A stretch of 64,000 nt of DNA from Bowmanella sp. JS7-9 (GTDB lineage: Bacteria; Pseudomonadota; Gammaproteobacteria; Enterobacterales; Alteromonadaceae). The stretch is from contig NZ_JXSY01000001.1 of assembly GCF_004329715.1 (NCBI RefSeq), positions 1 through 64,000 of the forward strand, in the 5' to 3' direction. Shown in pieces: positions 1 to 7,345 of the stretch. Each line of letters opens with the position of its first letter. The stretch's first letter is position 1. A program made the position numbers and the translations under genes. A model generated the notes under the pieces. It saw only the letters and a list, made by a program, of their open reading frames with translations. It had not been told where the DNA came from and made no database searches.

Positions 1-124
1 TCCATGTTGCTCCATTATCTTTTCGTTATTGATTTGAATACCATGGGCGCAGGTATGCCATGTTATCCGTTAATGAGAATGGTATTCTTATCGTCATAAT
101 AATAAGACGACTGGAATTGATTGT
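1..124. other. Upstream region of the diguanylate cyclase gene
   Basis: No gene can be supported here. At 75-91 there is an imperfect inverted repeat, TGAGAAT-GGT-ATTCTTA, which could be an operator for the gene that follows. It resembles a Fur box loosely, but the 3-bp centre does not fit the usual 7-1-7 arrangement, so I do not call it one. Confidence 0.3.
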
Positions 125-1384
125 TTGAAACTACGTACGCAAATCGCTTTAAGTTTAGTGTTGGTGAGTTTAGTCAGTGCGGCATCGGTGGGTGGTATAG
201 CCTATTGGATGTTAATGCGTGATTTTAAACAATCGGTGCTTGACGATGCGTTTAGTCGCTTTCGCGATGACGTAGCCGCTTACATTGATGCCTACGGTAG
301 TTGGCAGCAAGCGGTGCAAAGTGAACCCTTTCCGCGTTTTGTGGAATACCGCAATCGGCCTTTGCCCGGTATGACCGAAGGGCCACATTCATCCCTTCGG
401 GAAGATTCCTATTTTCAGCGTCGTGCTACCGCGCCCTTTATGTTTTTGCTGCTTGATACTCAGGGTGTGGTAATGAAACCCGCCGAAGGTTATGCCATTG
501 GTCAGTCGGCGCCGGAATTATTAGATGATGCATTTCCAATCAGCCTGCGTGGTGAGGTAGTGGCTAAGGCGGTGCCGTTGGGCGATCCTAATCTCAGCCC
601 GCAGGACGAATCCTATTTACGCGCGATGCGCCAGGCACTCCTAACCGGCATGAGTGTGGCGGTATTGATTGCTCTATTGCTGGCACGTATGTTTATGCGC
701 CGTATGAGCAAAGGCGTGGGACGCTTGATGGTCGCTGTGCGACAGATGCGTCAGCAGGGCAAACTGCAAGAGCCGATCCCGGTGCGCAGAAACGACGAAA
801 TTGGCGCGCTGTCAGAGGCGTTTAACCATATGAGTGCCGATTTAGCCAAAGCCCATGACAAGTTACGTGAGCTAAGCATTCGCGACCCGCTGACTCAGTT
901 ATACAACCGCCGACATTTTGTGGAGCAGGCTTCACAACTGTTTGAACAAGCCGCTCGTTACGACCACCCATTGACGTTTTTACTGGCGGATTTGGATCAT
1001 TTTAAACGTATCAACGATCAGTTTTCCCACAGCGTGGGTGATGAAGTGTTGCGACAGGTGGGGCAGTTATTCACTAAAAATTTGCGTAAAAGTGATGTTA
1101 TCGCCCGCTACGGTGGTGAGGAATTCGTGGTCGCGTTTGCCGAAACCTCGCTGGCTCAGGCGTGGCAGCGTTGTGAAACGCTGCGTCTGGCAATTGAAAA
1201 CCATCCGTGGCATGAAATCCATCCCGAGTTAAAGGTCACCCTGAGTGGCGGTCTTTGTGGGGCGTTAACACTCGGCTCGGTAAAACGTATGTTGCATCAG
1301 GCCGACACGAATTTGTACCGCGCGAAAAAGCTGGGACGTAATTGCATCGAGCGCAGTCCACAAGAGGTGGACAGCGTCGCCTGA
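125..1384 (+). CDS. Membrane-bound diguanylate cyclase (HAMP-GGDEF)
   Basis: This protein should make cyclic di-GMP from two GTP at the inner membrane. An N-terminal transmembrane helix (about residues 7-30) is followed by a periplasmic segment of about 140 residues, a second helix (about 171-192), a HAMP linker and a C-terminal GGDEF domain. The active-site motif is GGEEF at residues 330-334, so the enzyme is probably active. An inhibitory I-site, RKSD (321-324), lies exactly five residues upstream, which predicts product feedback inhibition. The periplasmic part belongs to no sensor family I recognise, so the signal is unknown. The start is a TTG at 125 with only a weak ribosome binding site, so it is less certain than the domain assignment. 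It converges on the next gene with one base between the stop codons. Confidence 0.9.
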   Translation: MKLRTQIALSLVLVSLVSAASVGGIAYWMLMRDFKQSVLDDAFSRFRDDVAAYIDAYGSWQQAVQSEPFPRFVEYRNRPLPGMTEGPHSSLREDSYFQRRATAPFMFLLLDTQGVVMKPAEGYAIGQSAPELLDDAFPISLRGEVVAKAVPLGDPNLSPQDESYLRAMRQALLTGMSVAVLIALLLARMFMRRMSKGVGRLMVAVRQMRQQGKLQEPIPVRRNDEIGALSEAFNHMSADLAKAHDKLRELSIRDPLTQLYNRRHFVEQASQLFEQAARYDHPLTFLLADLDHFKRINDQFSHSVGDEVLRQVGQLFTKNLRKSDVIARYGGEEFVVAFAETSLAQAWQRCETLRLAIENHPWHEIHPELKVTLSGGLCGALTLGSVKRMLHQADTNLYRAKKLGRNCIERSPQEVDSVA

Positions 1385-1385
1385 G

Positions 1386-2735
1386 TTAACGTACGCAGCG
1401 CACCAGATTCTCAATACGGATTTCATCCTGCTGACCACCTTGTTGCTGCGCGACTCTCGCCCCGCGCAGTTTGGGGTCGCTGCGCTGTGCACCTGCTCCG
1501 TGTACATCAATACCCTGTACCGACGTGCACTTTCCAAAACATACATAGTCAGCCTGGGAAATATCGTCGCCATGGGTGGTACTGCTCCAATACCAGGCGG
1601 CTGGATCACTGACGCCAAAACTAGCCGTGTCAATCGCGGGGGCTGGGCGCTGATAATTCACAATGCTCTGTAGTTCCTTCACGTTGGGCAAACGCCAGTC
1701 GGTGTGTCCGGCCAGAGTTAACCCCTTACAATAGTTCAGCGCCTCTTGCCAGTTGCGGGGTTTACCATCGTCCTGTTGTTGCCACATCAGGTCACTCATC
1801 TTATCGCTAACGGTGCCATTATTGTTGTCGACAAACTGATTCTCACCCCATGCAGGACCGCGCACACAGCGATAAAATAATCCCTCCCGTCCGCGCGTCG
1901 GCGCTTGCTTGATGCGGCCATCCAAAAAATTAACAAAAAACGCCGCTTCGACGTTGGGATCATCCCAATGTTGACCGGCATATTTAGTCGCCGACCAGGT
2001 TTGCCCCATCATTTCCGGCCTGTGATTGGCGGCAAACGGATCATTTTTGCTCAAGCTGGCTGGTGGCCGGATATCAAACTCATCGGGCAGATAAGCGCGT
2101 TGCCCAACGACACCCCGAAAATCAATAATTGAGAACAACTCTTTTATGCTTGGTAAGCGCCAGTCTTTGAATCCAGCCAGCGTCAACGACTCACATGCCT
2201 GATTCGCCTGGTACCAGTTGATGCGTTGTGGGTTATGGGCCTGTTGCCACATCAGTCCGGTAACGTTATCGGTGACAGTGCCGGATTTATCCTGTGTGTA
2301 GCTGGGCGTTGCACCTGCATAGTGGGCATCCTGACCATAAAATGCGTCATCTTTTGGCGGGCAAGGGATCTTTTGGTGATTATCAAAACAGCTGCCCTGG
2401 TTCGTATCGGGTATGCGACTCGTCGTTTTTACTGCATCGTTTGTTGTGGCATCGATGTCGATTTTGGCGCGTTTAGGTGGTTTGTTGCGTTGATCATTAC
2501 GCTGATTGCTGCGATTAAGCATAGGCGGCATACTATCAGGCACACACAGTAAGCCCTCTCTGACGTCGCGACATTGTCCGCTAACCTTGCCGTGAGGCGC
2601 GATAAATTCACAGCGCTGCCCCTGAGGTTGTCCCTCGCAGGCACTTTTCGCCTCCGGTGGCGGTGGAGGTAATTGCTGGGCAAAGACAGGGGGCGCCAGT
2701 AGTAAACTGACAAAGAAATATCGGCGCATAGACAA
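1386..2735 (-). CDS. Secreted protein with two DUF1566 (Lcl-type) domains
   Basis: A signal peptide (MSMRRYFFVSLLLAPPVFA, cleavage about residue 19) starts a 449-residue exported protein. A short cysteine-containing N-terminal segment (about 30-70) is followed by a low-complexity linker. Two copies of the DUF1566 domain then appear at about residues 140-290 and 300-449. Each shows the family words 'GTV.D..TGLMWQ', 'W..A...C..L.LAG..DWRLP..KEL' and 'YWSS/TWSAT...'. DUF1566 occurs in exported and adhesin-like proteins (the C-terminal Lcl domain), but its molecular function is unknown. No partner gene is adjacent; it converges with the diguanylate cyclase gene. Confidence 0.8.
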   Translation of the reverse strand: MSMRRYFFVSLLLAPPVFAQQLPPPPPEAKSACEGQPQGQRCEFIAPHGKVSGQCRDVREGLLCVPDSMPPMLNRSNQRNDQRNKPPKRAKIDIDATTNDAVKTTSRIPDTNQGSCFDNHQKIPCPPKDDAFYGQDAHYAGATPSYTQDKSGTVTDNVTGLMWQQAHNPQRINWYQANQACESLTLAGFKDWRLPSIKELFSIIDFRGVVGQRAYLPDEFDIRPPASLSKNDPFAANHRPEMMGQTWSATKYAGQHWDDPNVEAAFFVNFLDGRIKQAPTRGREGLFYRCVRGPAWGENQFVDNNNGTVSDKMSDLMWQQQDDGKPRNWQEALNYCKGLTLAGHTDWRLPNVKELQSIVNYQRPAPAIDTASFGVSDPAAWYWSSTTHGDDISQADYVCFGKCTSVQGIDVHGAGAQRSDPKLRGARVAQQQGGQQDEIRIENLVRCVR

Positions 2736-3032
2736 GCTTGGTAGAGAATGATGGCGTTATGGTCTGGCAGATAGGTGCAAGAATCAAGTAATGAGGGTGG
2801 GATTGTATTTGTTGGGGTCGCCCACAAACGGGTATGGAACCCATTTGAACAGCGACAGCTAGCCTGCGGAGCAGGGGATAAAGCACGGGATTTAATTATG
2901 TCGATAGCAAATATTGAGGAAATCGATGAACATGCTGTACACGTGGGTAAAAAATCCAAGAGAGTTAAGCTTGAAGGCACCCTCTCAGTAAAAGTCTATA
3001 AAGTCATCAATTTTGAATTCGTAGTTTGCCGT
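2736..3032. other. Gene-free interval between DUF1566 gene and mrr
   Basis: Short open frames cross this 297-bp interval in several phases, but none has a plausible start, ribosome binding site or recognisable product. It would hold the promoter of the leftward DUF1566 gene. I see no terminator hairpin for mrr with a clear U tract. Confidence 0.4.
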
Positions 3033-3938
3033 TTAATTGTCGAAGAAATCCTCGTCGACTCTCTTTAAGTGTAGGGTCTCAATGTCTCGGCATCCGACGT
3101 TGTATCGAAGCATTAACTTTGAAAGCTCCTTCCCGTTGATCAAAACGATTCGCGTCCCGAGGTCTTTCGCCGTTTGAATTGCTGACGGAGTGAAGTCGGA
3201 CGTTGTAATGAAAATCCCCTTACTGGCCTTCTTGAGGTTCAACGCACCGAAGAAGTCCCGGATGTCTCCGGCTCCGATATTGTTTCCGCTCGCATATCTC
3301 TTTGCTTGGATATAAATTTGATCAACGCCTAAAGGGTCTTGGTTAATAACCCCATCGACACCATTGTCACCAGTTTTTCCGAGAGCGTGAGCCGCCCCAT
3401 CTTCGCTTCCTCCGTACCCCATTTCGACGAGTAATTCGACGAGCAAGTTCTCGAAGAACTGAGGTGTAACCGTTCGGACCCGGTTAAGTAAATCGGTCGA
3501 AAGCGAGTCGTTTATCTTCTGATAAGCGGCCCGGAGAGCCTCGTCGGGAGTTACGTGTTCGTCTTCTTTGGGTAGAGCCGTATCGACCTCGGTATCGGCT
3601 GAAGTTTGCCCTTGGAACGCGTTAAAGTCATCGAACTGTTGAAGGTACTTATTATTGATCTCTTGGCCTGATGAAAGGGCATCCTCTCCGAGCTTAGTTA
3701 TTTTGAAGTAGCCTCGCTTTGTGACTTCGATGAGTCCCGCTTTTGAGAGGTAAGTCTTAGCCCAACCAATACGATTAGCAATAACGGTTTGCTTTCTACT
3801 TGGGAGCATCTCCGTGAGCTCTTCCTCTGTGAGATTGAGGTCTGAACTAACTTCATCGACGACCTTGCTTAATTTTACTTCTCCGTTAGCTGCTTTTTTT
3901 AGTACGGGTGTCATCAGCTCTTGATAAGTAGGAATCAT
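3033..3938 (-). CDS. mrr: Mrr-type restriction endonuclease (methylated-DNA-directed)
   Basis: The 301-residue protein has the two-part Mrr layout. An N-terminal winged-helix region (Mrr_N, about residues 1-95, starting MIPTYQELMTPVLK) is followed by a PD-(D/E)xK nuclease domain (about 150-285). The catalytic signature is visible as GDNGVDGVI, supplying the acidic residue, and then IYIQAKRYA, which is the Q-x-K form typical of Mrr and related type IV restriction enzymes. Family members cut foreign DNA that carries particular methylated bases. No methylase or specificity subunit is next to it, which fits type IV restriction. The gene sits just beyond the 3' end of ssrA, a common integration target, with more than 350 bp of non-coding DNA between them. 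Codon use looks different from the flanking genes by eye, but this was not measured. Confidence 0.88.
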   Translation of the reverse strand: MIPTYQELMTPVLKKAANGEVKLSKVVDEVSSDLNLTEEELTEMLPSRKQTVIANRIGWAKTYLSKAGLIEVTKRGYFKITKLGEDALSSGQEINNKYLQQFDDFNAFQGQTSADTEVDTALPKEDEHVTPDEALRAAYQKINDSLSTDLLNRVRTVTPQFFENLLVELLVEMGYGGSEDGAAHALGKTGDNGVDGVINQDPLGVDQIYIQAKRYASGNNIGAGDIRDFFGALNLKKASKGIFITTSDFTPSAIQTAKDLGTRIVLINGKELSKLMLRYNVGCRDIETLHLKRVDEDFFDN

Positions 3939-4155
3939 CCCTTAATCCTTTTTTGTTTTTCGTTTGGCTCCAGTATAACTAGTTCGGTTTATCTGTCTAA
4001 GGGCATGCTCGACTCTTCACATGTTGATAATGTAAAGCGCACTTCATTTACCTTTCCGGTTTAAAAATTATCCTTTCAACGATAACAGAACATCTAGACA
4101 ACCCTAAACTTCTGTTCGAGACTGATTACCGACGAATAGAGACAATATGCTAATT

Positions 4156-4166
4156 CTGGCGGGATT
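4156..4166. repeat. 11-bp repeat of the tmRNA T-arm sequence
   Basis: CTGGCGGGATT at 4156-4166 exactly repeats 4325-4335, which lies near the 3' end of ssrA. A partial copy of the ssrA 3' end in the same orientation is what a decayed attachment site would leave. Eleven bases is short enough for chance. Confidence 0.3.
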
Positions 4167-4182
4167 GTCCTCAGCGCCGTCC

Positions 4183-4258
4183 ATGGCGCTGACCCTTCGG
4201 GCGCCTGCGGCGGTACAAAATGTTCCAGACATTTTGTGAACCCACTACGCGGGTTAGA
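4183..4258. repeat. Run of tandem small hairpins between mrr and ssrA
   Basis: Several inverted repeats follow one another closely. ACAAAATG (4215-4222) pairs with CATTTTGT (4230-4237) across a 7-nt loop, and AACCC (4239-4243) pairs with GGGTT (4251-4255). A GC-rich dyad containing GGCGC and GCGCC lies just before them. None is followed by a T tract suitable for termination. The arrangement resembles the multi-hairpin cluster near prpF in this same window, although the sequences differ. Confidence 0.5.
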
Positions 4259-4280
4259 CCAAACCCTAACAACAACCAAT

Positions 4281-4311
4281 AAAAAACCCCATGCCTAACG
4301 GCACAGGGTTT
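4281..4311 (-). terminator. Rho-independent terminator of ssrA
   Basis: On the minus strand AACCCTGTGCC-GTTA-GGCATGGGGTT forms an 11-bp stem with two G-U pairs, followed by a run of six T. It lies directly after the mature tmRNA 3' end. Confidence 0.85.
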
Positions 4312-4316
4312 GTTAT

Positions 4317-4675
4317 TGGTGGAGCTGGCGGGATTTGAACCCGCGTCCGTAATACCTACATCCTCAGTCCTACATGCTTAGTCAGTCTTTTCTTTAACTG
4401 TTTGGAACTCCGACAGACAGGATTTCCTACAGTGAGCCCGATTAGATTTAGCGCTTAAGCTACGGACGAAGCCGCTGCGCGATCCTGCGAGTATGACCTT
4501 CCGAATCTCCACCAGCAGGCAAGGCCGGAGTGGAAGGGCTCCCTACCGGGTATTAAGCGGCTAGAGCGTAGTTTTCGTCGTTTGCGACTATTTATTTGCG
4601 GCTTTTTTACGAGGCCTACCGCACCTCGGCATGCACCTTGGGTTTCGTGTATTCCGTCGAATCCTAATCAGCCCC
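4317..4675 (-). ncRNA. ssrA: tmRNA (transfer-messenger RNA)
   Basis: This RNA rescues stalled ribosomes by acting as an alanyl-tRNA and then as a short message that tags the nascent protein for proteolysis. The mature 5' end GGGGCTGATTAGG (4675 downward) pairs its first seven bases with CAGCTCC, which precedes the encoded ACCA at the 3' end (4317-4320). The T-arm GGGTTCAAATCCC is intact. The tag reading frame encodes ANDENYALAA. The length of about 359 nt is normal for one-piece gammaproteobacterial tmRNA. A perfect 12-bp palindrome, GATTCATGAATC, lies immediately upstream of the mature 5' end (4676-4687) and probably falls in the precursor leader. The smpB gene lies upstream on the same strand. 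Confidence 0.97.
4553..4585 (-). CDS. tmRNA-encoded degradation tag ANDENYALAA
   Basis: The resume codon GCA (4583-4585) is followed by codons for N D E N Y A L A A and TAA (4553-4555). With the alanine carried by the tmRNA itself the appended tag would be AANDENYALAA. The hydrophobic LAA end is what ClpXP and ClpAP recognise. Confidence 0.95.
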   Translation of the reverse strand, partial: ANDENYALAA

Positions 4676-4801
4676 GATTCATGAATCTGGGATAGGAGTA
4701 CGTGGTTAACTAAAACCTAAGTGGTTTGAGTGTACCATAGTGTTTTTCACACTGCTGCACTTAGCACAACATATGGGACTCAAGTGATGAAATTTCAACC
4801 G

Positions 4802-5287
4802 TTAACGTGCGGTATGTTTCATCAAACGTTCTTTTTCGCGTGCCCAATCACGATCTTTGACCGTGTCACGCTTGTCGTGTTCCTTTTTACCTTTGGCCAG
4901 ATAGCATTCCAACTTCACCCAGCATTTTTTCCAATACATGGCGGTGGCGACGATGGTCATGCCTTCGCGATCACGGCCACCTATCAGGCGATCTAATTCG
5001 CGTTTATTCAGCAATAACTTACGCGAACGTTCCACGTCACAGAACACATGGCTGGAGGCCTGATTAAGCGGCTGAATTTTACAACCAATCAGGTAGGCTT
5101 CGCCGTTTTGCAGGATCACGTAGGTGTCGGTGATATTCACTTTCCCCGCGCGAATGCTTTTGATTTCCCAACCTTGCAGCGCAATGCCTGCCTCGAACTT
5201 GTCGTACAAATGAAATTCGTGACGCGCTTTTTTATTCAGGGCGATAGTGCCGGTGCTGTTGGCTTTGTTTTTATTACTTTTGCTCAT
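4802..5287 (-). CDS. smpB: SsrA-binding protein SmpB
   Basis: SmpB binds tmRNA and carries it to stalled ribosomes. The 161-residue protein has the family core: 'TIALNKKARHEFHLYDKFEAGIAL' near the start, then 'GWEIKSIRAGKVN', 'Y.IGC.I.PL' and 'RKLLLNKRELDRL'. The basic C-terminal tail, KDRDWAREKERLMKHTAR, enters the empty mRNA channel. An in-frame start lies 33 codons upstream, but the ATG at 5287 (MSKSNKNKANS) gives the normal SmpB length and N-terminus. The ssrA gene lies about 130 bp downstream in the same direction, as in many relatives. Confidence 0.97.
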   Translation of the reverse strand: MSKSNKNKANSTGTIALNKKARHEFHLYDKFEAGIALQGWEIKSIRAGKVNITDTYVILQNGEAYLIGCKIQPLNQASSHVFCDVERSRKLLLNKRELDRLIGGRDREGMTIVATAMYWKKCWVKLECYLAKGKKEHDKRDTVKDRDWAREKERLMKHTAR

Positions 5288-5332
5288 GCCGCGCATTATA
5301 CGCAAAGCTGACAAGGATGGGAGAGGGGGAAT

Positions 5333-5358
5333 AAAAAAAGGCGGGGTCTTTCCCCGCC
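5333..5358 (-). terminator. Rho-independent terminator after the sigma/anti-sigma operon
   Basis: Minus-strand GGCGGGG-AAAGA-CCCCGCC followed by seven T. It closes transcription of the chrR-like gene eight bases after its stop codon and separates it from smpB. Confidence 0.9.
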
Positions 5359-5366
5359 AAAGGCAC

Positions 5367-6011
5367 TCAGTAGAGGAATCGTCCAAGTGGGTTGAGTAAA
5401 CGGCTCAGTCCCTGGGTGAAATGCAACGCATCGTCTGCCGCGGTCAGGCACACACAACCTTTCGTGCTGACCGGGCTATGAGTGTGATTACCGTCCAGCC
5501 AGATAAAATCACCACGTTGGTATTTGCCCATGTCGTCACTGAAACTGCCATCGAGCAGCAGCGTGGCTTCAAATCCTTTATGGGTGTGAGCAGGAATTTC
5601 GCCACCGGCATCGATTTTCAGCAGATGGCAGTGAATATCGTCCTCGCCGGTTTCGATCCGTGCACGTGACATTTTACCTAGGGTAAACCAATCGCCCATG
5701 CCTACGTGTCGCAGGGCGCGAGGGAGTTGAATAGCTTCGGCTTCGTTAAGTTCAAGAATGCGCGATTTGACTTCTGGTTCCGCTGGCGCATCGCCCTGGG
5801 CCATAATGCGAGCCGCCATATCCGCAAAATCATAGGTGTTATCGCTAGCGCTGAACGATTCGTTGGCCAGCGCCAATTCGAAAGTTTCGATGTGCTGCTG
5901 ACAACAAGCGCACATTTCTGCGTGTGCAGCGACGAGCATGTTCAGCCCGCTGGGTAATTGAGCTGCGGCAAATGCGCGTAGCAAGCCTGGGTCTGGATGG
6001 AAATTAATCAT
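5367..6011 (-). CDS. ChrR-like zinc anti-sigma factor with cupin domain
   Basis: The 214-residue protein has two parts, as in ChrR of Rhodobacter. The N-terminal zinc-binding anti-sigma domain (about residues 1-90) has an early His (MINFH) and the motif HAEMCACC, which would supply the zinc ligands. The C-terminal cupin domain (about 105-205) contains HTHKGFEATLLLDG and GDFIWLDGNHTHSP. ChrR holds its ECF sigma factor inactive until singlet oxygen or organic hydroperoxides cause release. The start at 6011 lies just after the sigma gene's stop, consistent with translational coupling. A longer reading with 12 extra residues is possible but would overlap the sigma gene. The partner assignment rests on adjacency and family precedent. 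Confidence 0.88.
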   Translation of the reverse strand: MINFHPDPGLLRAFAAAQLPSGLNMLVAAHAEMCACCQQHIETFELALANESFSASDNTYDFADMAARIMAQGDAPAEPEVKSRILELNEAEAIQLPRALRHVGMGDWFTLGKMSRARIETGEDDIHCHLLKIDAGGEIPAHTHKGFEATLLLDGSFSDDMGKYQRGDFIWLDGNHTHSPVSTKGCVCLTAADDALHFTQGLSRLLNPLGRFLY

Positions 6012-6012
6012 A

Positions 6013-6612
6013 CTACTGCACCTGCTGACGAAGTTTTCCAAGGGCAAGGCGAAGTCTCGATTTGACCGTTCCTAGCGGAATATTGAGGTGAATCGCCAAT
6101 TGTTCCTGCGACATGTCCTGAAAGTACACGCCACGTACTACCTGTTGCTGCGCTTCTGGCAGGCTTTCAATCAGTCTTAAAAGTTGAGACTCTTCCAGAT
6201 GGTCATCAAATACTTCCACCTCGTCCAACGCAGGCTCTCGGGATGGCCATAAATCATCACTGACGGGTAATTCACGACTATTTTTCATTTTGCGCAGCAT
6301 GTCGTAGGAGACATTACGCATCACGGTGTATACCCAGGTGGTCGCCGCACCTTTCTCACGGTTAAACAAGTGAGCTTTGCGCCAGATATGCGTCATGGTT
6401 TCCTGCACGACTTCCATGGCCTGAGTTTCATTATTGAATTGGCGAGCCGCTACACGACGGATTTTAGGGGCGAACCAGTTAAATAAGTGAGTGAACGCAG
6501 AGCGGCTTCTGGTGGCGGCGATTTCTTCCAGCCAGCTACACAGCTGCTCATTGTCCTCGGACGGCGTTAGGTTGTGCGAATCTGAGACGTTGTGACGCGC
6601 TTGAGTTGCCAT
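6013..6612 (-). CDS. ECF sigma factor (RpoE-like, ChrR-controlled group)
   Basis: This 199-residue sigma-70 family regulator has region 2 at about residues 40-110 ('FNWFAPKIRRVAARQF', 'VVQETMTHIWRKAHLF', 'TWVYTVMRNVSYDMLRK'). Region 4 lies at about 140-195 ('LIESLPEAQQQVV', 'MSQEQLAIHLNIPLGTVKSR', the last being the helix-turn-helix). It is paired with the ChrR-like anti-sigma gene immediately downstream, which points to the singlet-oxygen/photooxidative type of ECF sigma factor. A matching promoter (TGATCC-N16-CGTAAT) lies 31 bp upstream of its start and suggests autoregulation. The start ATG at 6612 gives a natural length; about 25 variable residues precede region 2. Confidence 0.93.
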   Translation of the reverse strand: MATQARHNVSDSHNLTPSEDNEQLCSWLEEIAATRSRSAFTHLFNWFAPKIRRVAARQFNNETQAMEVVQETMTHIWRKAHLFNREKGAATTWVYTVMRNVSYDMLRKMKNSRELPVSDDLWPSREPALDEVEVFDDHLEESQLLRLIESLPEAQQQVVRGVYFQDMSQEQLAIHLNIPLGTVKSRLRLALGKLRQQVQ

Positions 6613-6643
6613 AGTGTGTCAGTCCTACTTGATTTGTAGGGGC

Positions 6644-6671
6644 ATTACGCAGGCTTAATCTGATTGGATCA
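6644..6671 (-). promoter_or_regulatory. Putative ECF-sigma autoregulatory promoter
   Basis: On the minus strand TGATCC (6671-6666) and CGTAAT (6649-6644) are separated by 16 bp. TGATCC is the -35 element known for the Rhodobacter sigma-E/ChrR group. The site overlaps the stop codon of the LON-domain gene and would drive the sigma/anti-sigma pair separately from that gene. Confidence 0.6.
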
Positions 6672-7265
6672 CTCGGCGCATGAAGTTTTGTCTACAACCA
6701 TGTTGATCAATTGACGTTCGCACTCGGTAAAGCTGTCAGCAGCAAGAAACCCCACCTTGCTGGTGGCGTTAATTGGTAAAAGCTCCAACCAACGGGCGCA
6801 CACCCAATTGGCATTTTGCCATCTGGGAGCGGGGTACAGGTTGTTAAGCTCGGGATGTTCCGCAAACAGATTTTCTAACAGTGTCGCAAGTTGTTGATTA
6901 TCCAAGCTTTGACCATGCTCAGGCCAGTGAGGATAATGGGTGATGGTCGCCCGGCGCAACCCGTCTGGCTCGCTATGTATGTTGGTTAACTCAACCAGTT
7001 GGTTGGCCATTACGTCGATGCTGAGCAAGCCATCGGGTAGGGTGGCAAAGTCTGTGATAGATACCCAGGCGGCGATCGGCGTGCAGCTCTCAGGGCGGTT
7101 CGGATCCAGCACAGTCAGGGCGAACCCATCACCCCGCGACGCTTCCTTTACCATCCGTAAATAGCGCTGCTCGAAAATTCTGAGACGGGTAGCCCCTCCG
7201 GGCAATAAAAAGATCGGCAATGGAAAGACTGCCAACGATTCTGGTGGTTGATGTTGCAGTGTCAT
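6669..7265 (-). CDS. LON-type substrate-binding domain protein
   Basis: A 198-residue protein made of the Lon N-terminal (PUA-like) domain alone, without ATPase or protease parts. The opening 'LAVFPLPIFLLPGGATRLRIFEQRYLRMV' is typical of the family, followed by 'GFALTVLDPN' and 'SIDVMANQLVEL'. Stand-alone versions are widespread in marine gammaproteobacteria; their role is unproven. The start at 7265 has a strong ribosome binding site (GGAGGG, spacing about six bases), so the eight extra upstream residues of the open frame are unlikely to be translated. It is transcribed toward the ECF sigma operon and may be cotranscribed with it. Confidence 0.85.
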   Translation of the reverse strand: MTLQHQPPESLAVFPLPIFLLPGGATRLRIFEQRYLRMVKEASRGDGFALTVLDPNRPESCTPIAAWVSITDFATLPDGLLSIDVMANQLVELTNIHSEPDGLRRATITHYPHWPEHGQSLDNQQLATLLENLFAEHPELNNLYPAPRWQNANWVCARWLELLPINATSKVGFLAADSFTECERQLINMVVDKTSCAE

Positions 7266-7282
7266 AATGCCCTCCATAACGC

Positions 7283-7299
7283 AATACACGGTGTGTATT
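7283..7299. promoter_or_regulatory. Operator-like palindrome upstream of the LON-domain gene
   Basis: AATACAC-GGT-GTGTATT is a perfect 7-bp inverted repeat centred about 26 bp upstream of the ATG at 7265. Its size and position fit a repressor site, but I cannot name the regulator. Confidence 0.4.
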
Positions 7300-7311
7300 C
7301 AGAGTGTTAAG

Positions 7312-7337
7312 CTGGCCGCGATAAGTATCACGGCCAG
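7312..7337 (-). terminator. Hairpin after the DUF4397 gene
   Basis: CTGGCCG and GATA pair with TATC and CGGCCAG to give an 11-of-12 bp stem with a tiny loop, starting nine bases after the DUF4397 stop codon. There is no T run, so it may stabilise the mRNA end rather than terminate on its own. Confidence 0.45.
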
Positions 7338-7345
7338 CGACGCAA

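Noticed and set aside
75-91. Inverted repeat at the left edge as a Fur box
   Set aside because: Arms TGAGAAT and ATTCTTA are separated by three bases and match the 7-1-7 consensus poorly, unlike the clear site at 19344.
2775-3068. Rightward open frame of 97 codons between the DUF1566 gene and mrr
   Set aside because: It overlaps the 3' end of mrr on the other strand, has no ribosome binding site and shows no family features.
4211-4260. GTTAGAC-like ends as an integron attC site beside ssrA
   Set aside because: Only one core-like end (GTCTAAC on the minus strand) is present; no matching partner core at the right distance and no integrase gene.
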